NCBI RefSeq assembly: GCF_900111295.1 | Contig: NZ_FOGT01000003.1 | Coordinates: 1-64,000 of the forward strand | Reading direction: 5' to 3' | DNA length: 64,000 nucleotides | Source of the DNA: Salipaludibacillus aurantiacus | Lineage (GTDB): Bacteria > Bacillota > Bacilli > Bacillales > Salisediminibacteriaceae | Part shown: piece by piece, positions 41,960 to 50,977 of the stretch | Layout of the letters: each line of letters starts with the position of its first letter | Position numbering within the stretch: the first letter of the stretch is position 1 | The notes under the pieces: generated by a model | Told to the model about the DNA's origin: nothing | What the model saw: the letters and a program-made list of their open reading frames with translations, nothing else | The model's database searches: none | Program-made: the position numbers and the translations under genes

Positions 41960-41980
41960 TTATAAGAATGATTCCGATTT
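41960..41980 (-). promoter_or_regulatory. Zur-box-like operator of the znu operon
   Basis: On the minus strand AAATCGGAATCATTCTTATAA matches the B. subtilis Zur box AAATCGTAATNATTACGATTT at about 15 of 20 positions, with one half nearly perfect. It stands just before znuC. Confidence 0.65.
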
Positions 41981-42107
41981 AATATCTCATCGTAGTATAC
42001 ATGAGCTATATTCATTTGTAAATCATTCAGTTTCCGGCAGTATGACTCGATTATCCGGATTATGAACTATATAATAGGGGAAAGTCCCCTAAAAGGAGTG
42101 ATGAGAA

Positions 42108-43643
42108 ATGGAACCTCAAAAAATAGGTATCATTGATATGGGGTCAAACTCTGTACGTTTTGTCATTTACGAGGTCGACCGCCATGCCTGTTATAAGGAA
42201 GTTCAAAACTTGAAAGTAATTGCACGCCTTAGTACATATATTAATACTGAAGGTTATATGACAAGTGAAGGAATAGAAGTGATCCTTAATACTTTAACGA
42301 AATTTAAAAAAGTGGCCGATAAATTTGGTATAGACGACGTACGTGGCGTTGCGACTGCCGCTGTCAGAAATGCTGGCAACCGGAAAGAAATACTTGAAGC
42401 CATTAATACACACGGAGTATTCAAAATTCAGATCCTCTCAGAGCAGGAAGAAGCTTATTACGGCTATTTAGCTATTACTAATTCAACTAATTATAAAGAA
42501 GGCGTTACTATAGATATTGGCGGAGGAAGTACGGAAGTGACATACTTTAAAGACCGTCGCCTAATCCATTCCTTCAGTTTTCCTTTCGGAGCCCTTACAT
42601 TAAAAAAACAGTTTGTCAAAGATGACACACCAACTGAAGCTGAATGGAAAAAACTCCGGGCCTTTCTCAGGGAAAGTTACGCCTCTCTTCCCTGGCTGAA
42701 AGAAAAAAACGCCCCTGTCATAGGTATAGGAGGCTCAGCTCGGAACTTGGCGCTTGTACATCAGAACCAGATCAATTATCCTCTCTCAGGTTTGCACCAG
42801 TATGAAATGACCAACAAGGATGTATGGGCCATTCAAAATAAATTAGCTTCATTGCCCATAAAGAAAAGAGAAAAAGTTGATGGTTTATCAAAAGACAGAG
42901 CGGACATCATTTTACCAGCTGCCGCTGCGATTGAAGAACTTATCGCTTACGTCAACACGTCTTCCTTTATCGTCAGCAACAAAGGACTCAGGGACGGCTT
43001 ATTTTACGAAAAGTTTTTAAATAATATAGAAATTACTCATTTCCCTGACGTCACTCAGGAAAGTATTTATCAGTTAGTTAAAACTTACCAGGATGACGAA
43101 GAGCATCAGCGGCGGATCGCCATATTATCGTCTTACTTTGTAAACGAACTGAACAAGCTGGGAGAAACTCATATAACAAGCAAAGAATTAAAGTTGCTCC
43201 AATGGAGCTCTCAGCTTTTTTACCTGGGGAGTGCCATTCATCCTGAGTCTCAAAGCCAGCATACTTTTTACTTGCTTACTAACCAGTCGATTGACGGCCT
43301 TGGACATTTAGACCGTTTGTCTATTGCTTTTATATCTTCGTTTAAGTCCAAGTCTCAGCTGAAACAATATATAAAGCCTTTCAGACACTGGGTTACTGCA
43401 AACGATATAAATAATTTTGAACTTATGGGTTCAATACTAAAACTGTGTTACGGCTTGGATATTTCTCAAAGAAATGTTGTTAAGAAAGTGGAACTGGATA
43501 CTTCCGGCAGTAAATCTCTTGTGGTGAATATCTCATATGAAGGTGATCCATATTTCGAATCCTTTCATGCAAATAAGTATAAAAAACATCTGGAGAGAAG
43601 TCTTAATAAGACAATAACTTTAAACTTTACAGACGACCATTAA
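42108..43643 (+). CDS. ppx: Exopolyphosphatase (Ppx/GppA family)
   Basis: Hydrolyses terminal phosphates from inorganic polyphosphate. The 511-residue protein has the ASKHA ATP-fold motif IGIIDMGSNSVRFVIYEV, the acidic EQEEAYYGYLA, IDIGGGSTE and GIGGSARNL motifs, and a C-terminal HD-like helical half. AAAAGGAGTGATG lies before the ATG. ppk follows 217 bases downstream in the same direction, separated by a hairpin (GCTGGATGTC/GACATCCAGC, 43714-43740), so the pair may be partially cotranscribed. Divergent from the zinc operon. Confidence 0.9.
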   Translation: MEPQKIGIIDMGSNSVRFVIYEVDRHACYKEVQNLKVIARLSTYINTEGYMTSEGIEVILNTLTKFKKVADKFGIDDVRGVATAAVRNAGNRKEILEAINTHGVFKIQILSEQEEAYYGYLAITNSTNYKEGVTIDIGGGSTEVTYFKDRRLIHSFSFPFGALTLKKQFVKDDTPTEAEWKKLRAFLRESYASLPWLKEKNAPVIGIGGSARNLALVHQNQINYPLSGLHQYEMTNKDVWAIQNKLASLPIKKREKVDGLSKDRADIILPAAAAIEELIAYVNTSSFIVSNKGLRDGLFYEKFLNNIEITHFPDVTQESIYQLVKTYQDDEEHQRRIAILSSYFVNELNKLGETHITSKELKLLQWSSQLFYLGSAIHPESQSQHTFYLLTNQSIDGLGHLDRLSIAFISSFKSKSQLKQYIKPFRHWVTANDINNFELMGSILKLCYGLDISQRNVVKKVELDTSGSKSLVVNISYEGDPYFESFHANKYKKHLERSLNKTITLNFTDDH

Positions 43644-43860
43644 ATATTTACAAAAAATTAATACTCATTTGTTAAACTCTTATATGAACGTAACAACAGG
43701 TGACAGGTGAAGTGCTGGATGTCTCCCCATGACATCCAGCGTTTACTGGCAGAGATTCAGTCATTATTAGGTGCCGTGACTAATAAAAGAATGGCCTGAC
43801 AGGAATTAACCGGTAGTTACTAATCAGGTTAAAATATTTGCTTTTATGGAGGGAAACTAA

Positions 43861-45960
43861 TTGACTGACAACAGTAAAGATATTAATTTGCATGACCCTT
43901 CTTATTATAATAATAGAGAACTGAGCTGGCTGGGGTTTAACGAACGTGTTTTACAGGAAGCATTTGATGAACGCAATCCCTTATTGGAAAGGCTGAAATT
44001 TTTAGCTATATTCAGTTCCAACCTTGATGAGTTTTTCATGGTCAGGGTGGCAGGGCTGAAAGATCAGGTGAAGGCTGGTTATAACAAACCCGAAAATAAA
44101 GCTGGTCTCACCCCGAAAAAACAGCTTACGAAGATTTCTGAAGAAACACACAGGCTGGTTCGTTTACAGGATGAGCTGTTCCCTACTTCAATTGAACCGC
44201 AGCTCGAAGAAAAAGGTATTAAGTTCCTGAAGGTGGATGAATTAAGTGAAAGCCAGTATAACTATATATCACGTCATTTTAATAACTTTATCCTGCCGGT
44301 TTTGACACCGATGGCTATTGATGCTTACAGGCCTTTTCCTATGCTGCTTAACAAAAGTATAAATTTAGCAGTAGTGCTTGAAAATGAGGAAGATGATCCT
44401 CATCATAAACTGGCTATCGTACAGGTCCCTGGAGTGTTAAAACGAACGCTGCCGCTGCCTGCATCGAAATTTTCCAACGAATATATCCTCATGGAGGATC
44501 TTCTCAGCCATTTTATAGGCAAGTTGTTTAAAGGCAATAAAGTTAAATCTGTTTCTCCGTTCAGAATTACCCGAAATGCTGACCTGACAATTCATGAAGA
44601 AGCATCGAGGGATTTACTTAGGGAAATAGAAAAAGAGCTTAAAAAAAGGAAATGGGGTGCAGCTGTCCGTCTGGAAATGCAAAAAAACCGTATGGATAAA
44701 AAGGTATTATCTTTTTTAACTGACGTTCTCGAATTAAAAGATCACGATCTTTATGAAGTAGCAGGACCTTTGGATTTATCCTTTTTCTCAGCTTTTTACA
44801 GTGAAGCAGCCCATGATTTTGAACACCTTGTAAATGAAACAGTTATCCCGCAGCCTCCTGCGGATTTGTGGAATAAAGAAGACTTGTTTAAAGCGATAAG
44901 GGAAAATGATATCTTCCTCCATCACCCTTATGAATCTTTTCAGCCTGTGGTGGAACTGATCTCTAGAGCAGCGGAAGATGAGAATGTTCTGGCCATAAAG
45001 CAGACCTTATACCGGGTAAGCGGCGACTCCCCGGTTATTAAGGCTCTGGCTACCGCTGCTGAAGCTGGCAAACAAGTCACGGTTCTCGTGGAATTGAAAG
45101 CGCGGTTTGATGAAGAAAAGAATATTCAGTGGGCCAAAAAGCTGGAGAAAGCCGGTGTGCATGTTATATATGGTATTACCGGGCTTAAAACTCACAGTAA
45201 GATTACACTTATTATCCGTCACGAAGGTGCACACATTCAGAGATACGTCCACCTCGGCACAGGAAACTACAATGACAGCACAGCTAAATTATATACGGAT
45301 ATGGGGCTTTTAACATCAGCTGAAACTTTTGGCATAGATGCCACTAACTTTTTTAACCACCTTAGCGGTTACAGAAGAAAACCTAATTGGAAAGAAATTG
45401 CCACTTCACCTTTTGAAATGAGAGAATCTTTTATTCATCTCATAGATAACGAAATCAGTTATCAGCAAAAGTATAACAACGGGCACATCATAGCTAAAAT
45501 GAATTCTTTAACCGATAAACCGATCATTTTAAAACTGTATGAAGCAAGCAGGGCAGGCGTAAAAATCGATTTAGTCGTCAGAGGCATCTGCTGCCTTAAA
45601 TCTGGTATTCCTGGAGTAAGCGAGAATATTACGGTAAGAAGTATTATAGACCGTTTTCTTGAGCACAGCAGGGTTTTTTATTTTTATCACAACGGGGCAG
45701 AAAAGACATACCTCTCTTCTGCAGACTGGATGACAAGAAATATGGAAAAAAGAATTGAGATCCTGTTCCCCATTCACTCGCCTCACATAAAAGACCGGAT
45801 AAAAAACGTTCTTACTATCACTCTGCAGGATAATGTTAAAGCTCGCGTTCAGCAGTCTGATGGAAAATATACTTATGTAACGAGGAATGAAGGCGACACT
45901 ATTATTCAGAGCCAGGAAATTTTCTCACAGCAGGCTGCTATGTTTTTTGAAGATAACTGA
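43861..45960 (+). CDS. ppk: Polyphosphate kinase 1
   Basis: Synthesises inorganic polyphosphate from ATP. The 699-residue protein starts at a TTG following GGAGGG, and begins with the PPK1 N-terminal signature NRELSWLGFNERVLQEA. The catalytic histidines are His464 in RYVHLGTGNYN and His610 in YFYHNGAEKTYLSSADWMTRN. Residues DEFFMVRVAGL, KARFDEEKNI, and the C-terminal EILFPI are conserved. With the neighbouring ppx it gives complete polyphosphate turnover; the adjacent metal transporters are interesting because polyphosphate chelates manganese and zinc. Confidence 0.95.
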   Translation: MTDNSKDINLHDPSYYNNRELSWLGFNERVLQEAFDERNPLLERLKFLAIFSSNLDEFFMVRVAGLKDQVKAGYNKPENKAGLTPKKQLTKISEETHRLVRLQDELFPTSIEPQLEEKGIKFLKVDELSESQYNYISRHFNNFILPVLTPMAIDAYRPFPMLLNKSINLAVVLENEEDDPHHKLAIVQVPGVLKRTLPLPASKFSNEYILMEDLLSHFIGKLFKGNKVKSVSPFRITRNADLTIHEEASRDLLREIEKELKKRKWGAAVRLEMQKNRMDKKVLSFLTDVLELKDHDLYEVAGPLDLSFFSAFYSEAAHDFEHLVNETVIPQPPADLWNKEDLFKAIRENDIFLHHPYESFQPVVELISRAAEDENVLAIKQTLYRVSGDSPVIKALATAAEAGKQVTVLVELKARFDEEKNIQWAKKLEKAGVHVIYGITGLKTHSKITLIIRHEGAHIQRYVHLGTGNYNDSTAKLYTDMGLLTSAETFGIDATNFFNHLSGYRRKPNWKEIATSPFEMRESFIHLIDNEISYQQKYNNGHIIAKMNSLTDKPIILKLYEASRAGVKIDLVVRGICCLKSGIPGVSENITVRSIIDRFLEHSRVFYFYHNGAEKTYLSSADWMTRNMEKRIEILFPIHSPHIKDRIKNVLTITLQDNVKARVQQSDGKYTYVTRNEGDTIIQSQEIFSQQAAMFFEDN

Positions 45961-46001
45961 TCTAATCAGAACCAGTCGTCCGGGCCTATTAATTGGAACG
46001 G

Positions 46002-46222
46002 TGATTGAAGAACGAAAGGCGGCGACTCCGGTGGGATCAGCGATCTTTTCCCCGCGACGAGTAACCGCAGGAGCACAGCCTGAAAATCCATTCTGACGAT
46101 GCTCGTAGAGTCAGAATTAGTTGAAGACAAGTCCCACGGAAAGCGACCGCCGGTAGATGAGATCGTGAGATATCTTACTTTTCTTTCAAAAAAGGCTGTT
46201 GGGAATACTTTCTCAACAGCCT
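46002..46222 (+). repeat. Long intergenic repeat, copy 2
   Basis: Second copy of the element at 38703-38908, with the same ordered blocks, an extra insertion CAGCGATCTTTTCCCCGCGACGAGTAA-type segment after GGTGGGAT, and a terminal hairpin AGGCTGTTGAGA-type stem (46193-46222) that differs from copy 1 by paired changes. Non-coding. Confidence 0.75.
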
Positions 46223-46256
46223 AAAAAAACTCTCACCAGAGGTGAGAGTTTTTTAT
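46223..46256. terminator. Bidirectional terminator before the lytic transglycosylase gene end
   Basis: AAAAAACTCTCACC, three bases, GGTGAGAGTTTTTT; can end both ppk-side plus-strand transcription and the minus-strand gene at 46259. Confidence 0.9.
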
Positions 46257-46258
46257 TC

Positions 46259-46975
46259 CTAATTCTCATAGGCTACCAAATCAAATTCCTGAGCATTTTC
46301 CTGAATTTCCACAGCATACCAGCTCTTTGCGTCTCCGTTATCCTCAATATACTGTTCAAGCCCGTACATTCCCCGATGGTAAGCAGTCAAGGCATGGTCC
46401 CAGTCTCCATATTGTTCATAAAGATAATCTAAATATACGATAGATAATTGAATAGAATAGTGCGGATCAAACAGCATATCATCTTCATACTGGAGACCAG
46501 CCATCTCTGCAATCCATGGGCCGGTGTTCTTCATAAACTGAGCCATTCCGTAAGCATGTCCATATTTTGTTTCGGGGCCGACCAGTTCAGGATCGAACTG
46601 CCCTCCTGTTTCTACTTTAAGTAATTCATAAACAAGAAAAGGATTGATTTCTTTTTTTTGGGCTTCAAGGGCCAGAAAGAGACCCCACTCTTCTTTAAAC
46701 AGTCCGCCACTATCTTCGTAAAGGTAATCGGCGACTTGTTTTGCTTCATTCCAGTTCTCATACCCGCTCACTTCATAATCCTCGGGCAGTTGGCCTGCAT
46801 AGCGTTTCATGCGCTCAATTTCCAAATCTCGTGCCTGCTGTTTCCTTTGCTCTTCCTTAGCCACCTCTAACTCTTTTATTTTTTCTTTTGTTTGCCTATA
46901 TTCATTTGCTAAGACTATAGAGGAGCCTGCAAGGGCAGCAATGGCAACAATCATTATAAGCGTTCTTATACGCAT
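46259..46975 (-). CDS. Lytic transglycosylase (SLT domain), membrane-anchored
   Basis: A 238-residue protein: N-terminal membrane helix (about 5-24), a coiled-coil linker with charged Lys/Glu (about 27-60) and an SLT-type domain (about 95-230) containing LLKVETGGQFDPE (catalytic Glu within the KVETGG), YGMAQFMKNT, and YNAGxxx-like ALTAYHRGM. It cleaves peptidoglycan glycan strands. The ATG at 46975 follows GGAGGGACA; the frame beyond has no site. Single gene with terminators on both sides. Confidence 0.88.
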   Translation of the reverse strand: MRIRTLIMIVAIAALAGSSIVLANEYRQTKEKIKELEVAKEEQRKQQARDLEIERMKRYAGQLPEDYEVSGYENWNEAKQVADYLYEDSGGLFKEEWGLFLALEAQKKEINPFLVYELLKVETGGQFDPELVGPETKYGHAYGMAQFMKNTGPWIAEMAGLQYEDDMLFDPHYSIQLSIVYLDYLYEQYGDWDHALTAYHRGMYGLEQYIEDNGDAKSWYAVEIQENAQEFDLVAYEN

Positions 46976-47072
46976 CTGATTGTCCCTCCTTTTTAAACTG
47001 TACATCTCTCATGTACAAGACAGCATCATACCCCATATAACCTCTTCTTGCAAATTATAAACCTGAAAAGAA

Positions 47073-47103
47073 AAAGTCTTTACCATCATCTGGTAAAGAC
47101 TTT
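47073..47103 (-). terminator. Terminator of the metal ABC transporter operon
   Basis: AAAGTCTTTACCA, five bases, TGGTAAAGACTTT; 13-base perfect stem with T/A flanks, 17 bases after the permease stop. Confidence 0.88.
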
Positions 47104-47119
47104 ATTTTATAACTCTCAT

Positions 47120-47995
47120 TTAAGGCGCTACAGTTTCATTTTTAGGTTTCTTGAGCATTTTGAAAACTAGGCCCTGCTTTGGTGCGAAGAAAAATGCAAT
47201 GGCGAACAGAACTGAAGCAACCAGTACAATGGACGCCCCTGAAGAGACATCGTAAATAACTGAAAAAAACAATCCGGTAACGGCTGAGACAACTCCGAAA
47301 AAAGCAGAAAGGAAAAGCATCACTGAGAACCTTTCTGTTAAGAGATAAGCAGTCGCCCCGGGGGTAATAAGCATAGCGACCACGAGAATAATTCCAACTG
47401 TCTGCAAGGAAGCTACCGTAACGAAAGACAGCAAAAGCATAAGCATATAATGAATCCACTTTACAGGAAGACCTGTTGCTTTAGCCATTGTCTCATCAAA
47501 AGTACTCAATAAAAGAGGACGGTAAAAAATAACAATGGTCCCTAAAACAAAAATACCTATTCCTAAAGTGAAATATAAATCTGTTCTCGATACAGCCAAT
47601 ACATTTCCGAACAGAATATGCCATAAATCCACGCTCGTTCCTTGGAGAGCGGTAATCAGGACTACCCCTGCGGCGAACATAGCCGTAAACATAATTCCAA
47701 TAGCAGAATCTTCTTTTATACGGCTGTTCTGGGAGATAAAGCCAATTGCCAAAGCTGTTAATACACCGGTAATGACTGCTCCCACAAAAAAACTCGCGCC
47801 GAGCATATAGGCAATGACTACACCGGGCAGAACAGCATGGGAGATGGCATCCCCCATTAGAGCCATTCCTCTAAGGATAATAAAGCAGCCAATCACACCG
47901 CATATTATGCCTACTAACACAGCAGCGAACAAGGCATTTTGTAAATATGGATAATTCAACAGCTGAAAAATAAATGAATTAATATTTTCTATCAA
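47120..47995 (-). CDS. Metal (probably manganese) ABC transporter permease
   Basis: A 291-residue ABC-3 permease with about eight to nine membrane helices; SHAVLPGVVIAYMLG, IKEDSAIGIMFTAMFAAGVV and TVGIILVVAMLITPGATAYLL are typical of the MntC/MntD/PsaC/TroC branch, distinct from the ZnuB pair above. It overlaps the ATPase gene by 4 bases. Only one permease and no lipoprotein partner are encoded. Manganese is inferred from the branch and from the MntR-like sites upstream; iron or zinc cannot be excluded. Confidence 0.88.
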   Translation of the reverse strand: MIENINSFIFQLLNYPYLQNALFAAVLVGIICGVIGCFIILRGMALMGDAISHAVLPGVVIAYMLGASFFVGAVITGVLTALAIGFISQNSRIKEDSAIGIMFTAMFAAGVVLITALQGTSVDLWHILFGNVLAVSRTDLYFTLGIGIFVLGTIVIFYRPLLLSTFDETMAKATGLPVKWIHYMLMLLLSFVTVASLQTVGIILVVAMLITPGATAYLLTERFSVMLFLSAFFGVVSAVTGLFFSVIYDVSSGASIVLVASVLFAIAFFFAPKQGLVFKMLKKPKNETVAP

Positions 47996-48750
47996 GGCCC
48001 GACCACCACCATTTCATTACCTTCGTTAATGACAGCCGCACTCCCTCTGTATGCTTCTTTCAAAAAGTCCGGTTTGTATACCTCTTTTACGTTTCCTGCG
48101 TGAATAAGCGTCTGATTGAGCAGTACGAGCTCATCGAAGTATTTCTCCACCTTGCTCAAATCATGATGAATGATAAATATTGTTTTCTCTTCTTTACTTA
48201 ATTGATGTAACAGTTCAACAATTATTTTCTCCGATTCTACATCAATTCCCACAAACGGTTCATCAAGGAAAAACAGGTCCGCATCCTGGGCCAGGGCTCT
48301 CGCTATAAAGACACGCTGCTGCTGCCCTCCTGAAAGCTCTCCTATCTGCCGGTTAGAATATTCCTGCATTCCGACTTTTTCGAGGGCTTCACGGGCACGG
48401 CTTCGATCTTCCCTGCTTGTTTTTTTATACCAAGGAATGTGCATGAACCTTCCCATCAGCACCACATCTTCTACACGCACCGGAAAATCCCAGTCTATGG
48501 AATTCCTCTGCGGCACATAGGCCACTTGTTTTCTTATAGCATTGATTTTCTTCCCGAAGAATAAAACTTCCCCTTTGCTTTTCTCAAGCCCGAGCATCGC
48601 TTTCATTAGAGTAGATTTCCCAGCACCATTCGGTCCGATTACTCCTACTATCATTCCTTTAGAAACGGTAAATGTTATATCCCGGATAGCCGTCTGCCCA
48701 TGATAATGAACAGACAGCCGGTCAACTTTTATCGATCGTTCATCTGCCAT
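47992..48750 (-). CDS. Metal (probably manganese) ABC transporter ATP-binding protein
   Basis: A 252-residue ABC ATPase: Walker A GPNGAGKST (39-47), signature LSGGQQQR, Walker B LFFLDEPFVGID and switch His in IIHHDLSK. The combination DEPFVGID is characteristic of MntB/PsaB/TroB-type manganese and iron transporters. It is the first gene of a two-gene operon (ATPase-permease). GGAGGAAACAG precedes the ATG. Two MntR-like palindromes lie 36-134 bases upstream. Confidence 0.9.
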   Translation of the reverse strand: MADERSIKVDRLSVHYHGQTAIRDITFTVSKGMIVGVIGPNGAGKSTLMKAMLGLEKSKGEVLFFGKKINAIRKQVAYVPQRNSIDWDFPVRVEDVVLMGRFMHIPWYKKTSREDRSRAREALEKVGMQEYSNRQIGELSGGQQQRVFIARALAQDADLFFLDEPFVGIDVESEKIIVELLHQLSKEEKTIFIIHHDLSKVEKYFDELVLLNQTLIHAGNVKEVYKPDFLKEAYRGSAAVINEGNEMVVVGP

Positions 48751-48785
48751 TCTGTTTCCTCCTTCAAAAACCCCTTACGTTCGAA

Positions 48786-48884
48786 TTTGTATAGGCAAAG
48801 TTCATTCTAATATATGCTTATGCACAATTATTGTGCAACCCGCTGAAAAAGTTGTGTCTAATTTAAAAACTTTCCCTAGGTAAA
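48786..48884 (-). promoter_or_regulatory. Two MntR-like operator candidates upstream of the metal ABC operon
   Basis: CTTTGCCTATACAAA (48786-48800, minus strand) and TTTACCTAGGGAAA (48871-48884, minus strand) resemble the MntR box TTTGCCTTAAGGAAA. The second is a near palindrome around CCTAGG. Confidence 0.5.
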
Positions 48885-49053
48885 CTTTTTGCTTAGTAAT
48901 AATTATAAATGAAGTTCTTGAATCTTTCAATCTTACTCATCTGAAGTCCGCATTTTTGTTACAGTAAATTCACTGGGGCTGAAAATATGAAAAAACGGAG
49001 ATTACCAAGGAATAAAAATAGCCCTCGCCTTAGGCGAGAGCGCATTTTATTTC
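48885..49053. other. Spacer between metal ABC operon and kinase gene
   Basis: AT-rich, no supported gene. A hairpin GCCCTCGCC/GGCGAGAGC (49020-49042) just past the kinase stop is a weak terminator. Confidence 0.4.
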
Positions 49054-50481
49054 TTACTCTTGATTATCTTTATAAGAGAAAAGCGGGAGCTGCAGGGTAA
49101 TGACTGTCCCTTTGCCAGGTTCACTGTTAATAATAAATTCGCCCTTATGCTCTTCCAGTATCTGTTTCCCCAGGGGAATTCCAATCCCTGTCCCTTTATC
49201 TTTAGTTGTAAAAAAGGGCTCATTAATTTTGTCAATGAGATCAGCCGGAATTCCCGGCCCTTCATCTTTAAGCTGAATGAAATAACTTTCTTTAATTATA
49301 AATGTCGTTAAAAGGAACGATCTGTTCTTTGTTTGACCTTCGTATGCCTCGATCGCATTTCTCATCACATTAATCAATACCTGTTTGATCATTTGCTCAT
49401 TTACGTATAAATAGTGGGAACTTTCCTGAATATGATAAGTAAACTCCACGTCATGAAGTGTACATTCCGAACGGAAAATCATTAACATAGATTCAATCAG
49501 GTCCTCAGGCTGAACATAGCGCTTATCAATTTTCTTCCGGGAAATAGACAGGAAATCTTCAATAATCTGGTTCATCCTGTTAATTTCTGAATAAATCGTA
49601 TCATAATAAGTCGTCAAGCTGTTTGACAGTTTGGACAGCTGGATAAAACCTTTAATTACTGAAAGCGGATTTCTTAATTCATGAGCTACTCCGGCTGCTA
49701 TTTGAGAGACCGCCTGCATCTGCTGCTGATAAGTCAAAAGCTGTTCAAAACGTTTTTGAAAACTTTCATCTTTTAGCATAATAATATAATGGTCCCCGTC
49801 CACCACACCTTGTATGACCAGCCGGACTTCTTCCCTCCGGTACTCCTTAGTGACGTCCCTCTTAGTGTTCACAAGTTCTTTTAACATTCTTTCATAAATA
49901 TAATAAACTGGATGAAGCTCTTTTCCAGCTTCAACAGATGGGCAGATTTTCACCGGCAGACCCAGTTGTGTGTGCAGCTTTTTATAGTGGCTGTTACATG
50001 TGACGATATAGCCTTTATCATCCAGAAGCAAGGCCGGAATAGGTACTTTTTCCATCAGGTCTATCCGTCTTTTGACAAGTGACGAACGTTTATTGCCAAC
50101 TATTATTATTTTCCCTTTTATTTTTAAACCTTTGCACTCAACAAATATCTCTTGATCACTGGTAAACAGGGAAAATATCTCTTTTACCGGTTTTTCTTCT
50201 TTATCAATAGTGAAAATGAATTCCTCAAATTTCCCGCGGGGAAAAAAATTTTGATAAGGCTCGGAAATCAACTTCAGAAGGCTGCTATCCTGCAAGACAA
50301 CATCTTCAGTTTCCAGCGTTTCATTCAATATTAGGCTAAAATCTGAAGATAAATGAATGATTGCCTGATAAATTTCTTTATTCAGTGAACCTTCGTTGAC
50401 TTTCTTCACGTAAAAGCTCCCCTTGTGATTAAGTATATATTTAAATTGGAACAAATTCTCAGACTTTAATAATCCATCCAT
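49054..50481 (-). CDS. Orphan sensor histidine kinase with PAS domain (sporulation-kinase type)
   Basis: A cytosolic 475-residue kinase. The first 130 residues show no family I recognise; a PAS domain follows (about 142-240, VPIPALLLDDKGYIVTCNSHYKKLH); then HisKA with phospho-His267 in GVAHELRNPLSVIKGF, and HATPase_c with NVMRNAIEAYE, DEGPGIP, TTKDKGTGIGIPL. The catalytic core is that of KinA-E/ResE-like Bacillus kinases feeding Spo0F. No response regulator is adjacent, as usual for orphan phosphorelay kinases. No membrane helices are visible, so the signal is presumably intracellular. Confidence 0.85.
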   Translation of the reverse strand: MDGLLKSENLFQFKYILNHKGSFYVKKVNEGSLNKEIYQAIIHLSSDFSLILNETLETEDVVLQDSSLLKLISEPYQNFFPRGKFEEFIFTIDKEEKPVKEIFSLFTSDQEIFVECKGLKIKGKIIIVGNKRSSLVKRRIDLMEKVPIPALLLDDKGYIVTCNSHYKKLHTQLGLPVKICPSVEAGKELHPVYYIYERMLKELVNTKRDVTKEYRREEVRLVIQGVVDGDHYIIMLKDESFQKRFEQLLTYQQQMQAVSQIAAGVAHELRNPLSVIKGFIQLSKLSNSLTTYYDTIYSEINRMNQIIEDFLSISRKKIDKRYVQPEDLIESMLMIFRSECTLHDVEFTYHIQESSHYLYVNEQMIKQVLINVMRNAIEAYEGQTKNRSFLLTTFIIKESYFIQLKDEGPGIPADLIDKINEPFFTTKDKGTGIGIPLGKQILEEHKGEFIINSEPGKGTVITLQLPLFSYKDNQE

Positions 50482-50571
50482 TATTATACATCAAGAAGGA
50501 ACAAATTTCCCCCAAAATCATAAATTAAAAAGATGCTGCCCTAAAATTTATTATAATAAGGAGGCTGTCCT

Positions 50572-50835
50572 TTGAACCATGTGATAAAAGATCTTATTAA
50601 TAAGAAAGTTAATTCCCTGACTTTAAAAGACCTTATAAGACTGAGCCATCAGGAAGGAATTCCGCTTACAGTAAAAGAAGGAAAAAAAGTGCTGGAGATT
50701 ATTCATCAACAGCCTTTTGATATTTCAGATAAAAAGAAAGTTAATGAACTGAAACAAAAACTTCAAAAAGAATTTCCTAAACATTCTCAGTCAGCCTTGG
50801 CCCTGCTCAAGCAATATGAGCATTATTTAGATTAA
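50572..50835 (+). CDS. yqfT: YqfT family protein (DUF2624)
   Basis: An 87-residue, basic, helical protein of DUF2624 (PF11116) with LTLKDLIRLSHQEGIPLT. Translation begins at a TTG, 7 bases after AAGGAGG. B. subtilis yqfT likewise lies beside nfo (yqfS), in the opposite orientation here as there. Function unknown. Confidence 0.85.
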   Translation: MNHVIKDLINKKVNSLTLKDLIRLSHQEGIPLTVKEGKKVLEIIHQQPFDISDKKKVNELKQKLQKEFPKHSQSALALLKQYEHYLD

Positions 50836-50934
50836 CTATAGGATTGTAAACAGGATTTTGCCGAACCTCACCCGGCAGCTCTCCTTTTCCAGGAAGCGCA
50901 TTAGCGTGTAGAATTCCGCTCATATTCAGGTAAA

Positions 50935-50977
50935 CAAAAAGGGTGTCCCAAAGTCAGACTTTGAGTCACCCTTTTTG
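50935..50977. terminator. Bidirectional terminator between yqfT and nfo
   Basis: CAAAAAGGGTG-x4-AAAGTC pairs with GACTTT-x4-CACCCTTTTTG; ends adjacent to the nfo stop. Confidence 0.88.

Noticed and set aside
48988-49099. Short basic plus-strand frame starting MKKRRLPRNK
   Set aside because: No convincing ribosome site, and it overlaps the kinase gene end and its hairpin.
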